A stretch of DNA of 64,000 bases, taken from positions 54,165,416 to 54,229,415 of the forward strand of contig JALMGJ010000003.1 in assembly GCA_023362775.1 (NCBI GenBank), given 5' to 3'. The position numbers were made by a program, and so were the translations under genes. Positions 63,201 through 64,000 of this stretch are shown one piece after another. This DNA comes from Charina bottae (taxonomy: Eukaryota; Chordata; Lepidosauria; Squamata; Charinaidae). The stretch's first letter is position 1; the number at the start of each line of letters is the position of its first letter. Under the pieces are notes generated by a model. The model made no database searches, was not told where the DNA came from, and was given only the letters and a program-made list of their open reading frames with translations.

Positions 63201-64000
63201 CTCATCAGCATATGGATGGCTGCTCTAGGATGCAAGCTCTCCATGCTTTTGAGGAAGCTGTTTGTGGCCACTCCCACTTCCTCTTCTGTCTCTCTGATTC
63301 TTCCATCGAGGAGGAAGCTGCACGTTGCTGCTCCTCTCTATGGAGAGGCCATGTGCTAGGCCTCATTCCCCCCTCTCTCTCCTCCTTGGACCGGGAGCAA
63401 GCACATGGCTGTGTGCTGCTCCAACCTAGGCCATGGATGGGTCTAGGAGATTTTCCCCCCCTTTCTACACGCATCTCTTGCAGCAAACAGGGCAAGAGGT
63501 ATTAAGTTTAGGGAAATGAAAAAGAAATGGAACATCATTTATCTACCAAAAAATGCTGTACCTGGAATGAATAAACGTAAGGACTCTTTTGTACTTACTT
63601 TTCATACCTGCCATGTCTAAGTGTGTTTTTCTTTATGCTTGGGTGGACTAAAGGTGTAAGATTATCCTGGATCTCTCTAATATGCTCATGGGCTCTGTTT
63701 TTAAACAATGTTCTTTTTCTGTACACGTGTTTTGCAGCTCTGCTCCATTTCAGTAGTTCTAACAGACTGCTCAATGGACTTCACAGAAGAAGAAGATGAC
63801 ACTGCTGGCTCATGTTTAACTTATGGTTGACAAGGACACACAAATCCTTTTCACATCAACCACTGCCAAGCCTCATCTCCTCTATGCTATACTAATGCCT
63901 TTCATTTTTGCTACCCAGATGTAGAACTTTCTTTTTTAATTTTCTCTCTTTCCTCTATAGTATAAATCACACTTCTCAGCTTTATGTCATCTGCAGATGT
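62850..64000 (+). repeat. Tandem segmental duplication, period 931 bp, cut by window edge
   Basis: About 62865-63070 is repeated at 63796-64000 with only a handful of differences (for example CTCCCC/CTCCTC, CATATG/CAGATG). The first unit spans about 62860-63790. The breakpoint lies in AGAAGAAGA microhomology. The second unit continues beyond the window. Confidence 0.85.
63201..63785. other. Spacer between the duplicated CR1 segments
   Basis: Pyrimidine-rich stretch (63260-63480), then unique sequence. Open frames overlap on both strands but lack recognisable domains. Confidence 0.4.

Overview
This is nuclear DNA of a squamate reptile, possibly a snake. The evidence is a Sauria-type tRNA SINE ending in (ACCTTT), 5S rRNA-derived SINEs, Bov-B (RTE), CR1/L2 and L1 LINEs, Penelope-like and Ty1/copia elements, a long GATA/GACT microsatellite, and vertebrate gene structure with GT-AG introns. 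The species is an inference; the squamate call is well supported.

Three protein-coding genes can be assembled exon by exon. ZYG11A (minus strand, 5' half only) has coding exons at 5163-5237, 2635-2800 and 629-1383 and then runs off the left edge. ZYG11B (minus strand, complete) has 14 coding exons between 47173 and 11660; they join in one frame to 726 codons plus stop. COA7 (plus strand, complete) has three coding exons at 51486-51591, 52834-52974 and 53401-53852, giving 232 codons. The order ZYG11A-ZYG11B-COA7, with COA7 divergent from ZYG11B, matches the vertebrate arrangement known from human chromosome 1p32. ZYG11A and ZYG11B encode substrate receptors of CUL2 ubiquitin ligases (BC/VHL box, leucine-rich repeats, armadillo-like C-terminus). 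COA7 encodes a Sel1-repeat protein of the mitochondrial intermembrane space needed for respiratory-complex assembly. Neighbourhood alone does not imply a shared pathway.

Layout: 1-5.5 kb, ZYG11A 5' half with a cluster of mariner/Tigger-like MITEs in its first intron and a CpG-rich first exon. 5.5-11.6 kb, intergenic, with a head-to-head Penelope dimer (6682-8430), a 5S-derived SINE and MITEs. 11.66-47.2 kb, ZYG11B; the intron between exons 5 and 6 holds a Penelope element (22907-29908) that is itself split by a young Ty1/copia element (24256-29306). Other introns hold a Sauria SINE, a LINE of uncertain clade, an L1 fragment and several hAT MITEs with 8-bp target duplications. 47.2-51.4 kb, the ZYG11B/COA7 divergent interval, with an internally deleted L1-like insertion splitting a SINE. 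51.4-54 kb, COA7. 54-64 kb, intergenic, with an L2/CR1 fragment, a Bov-B split by an L1 (18-bp target duplication), a solo LTR, an antisense CR1 split by an RTE-type fragment, and a 931-bp-period tandem duplication cut by the right edge.

The most notable non-gene signal is a type I hammerhead-ribozyme-like motif near the 3' end of all three Penelope 3' regions in the window (core CTGAAGA, a hairpin, GAAA, TGTC, and a flanking stem I). Its two departures from the usual core look like CpG decay. Other points of interest are a near-1%-divergent copia with broken reading frames, a ZYG11B start codon that abuts a splice donor, and conserved predicted glycine-degron pocket residues in ZYG11B.
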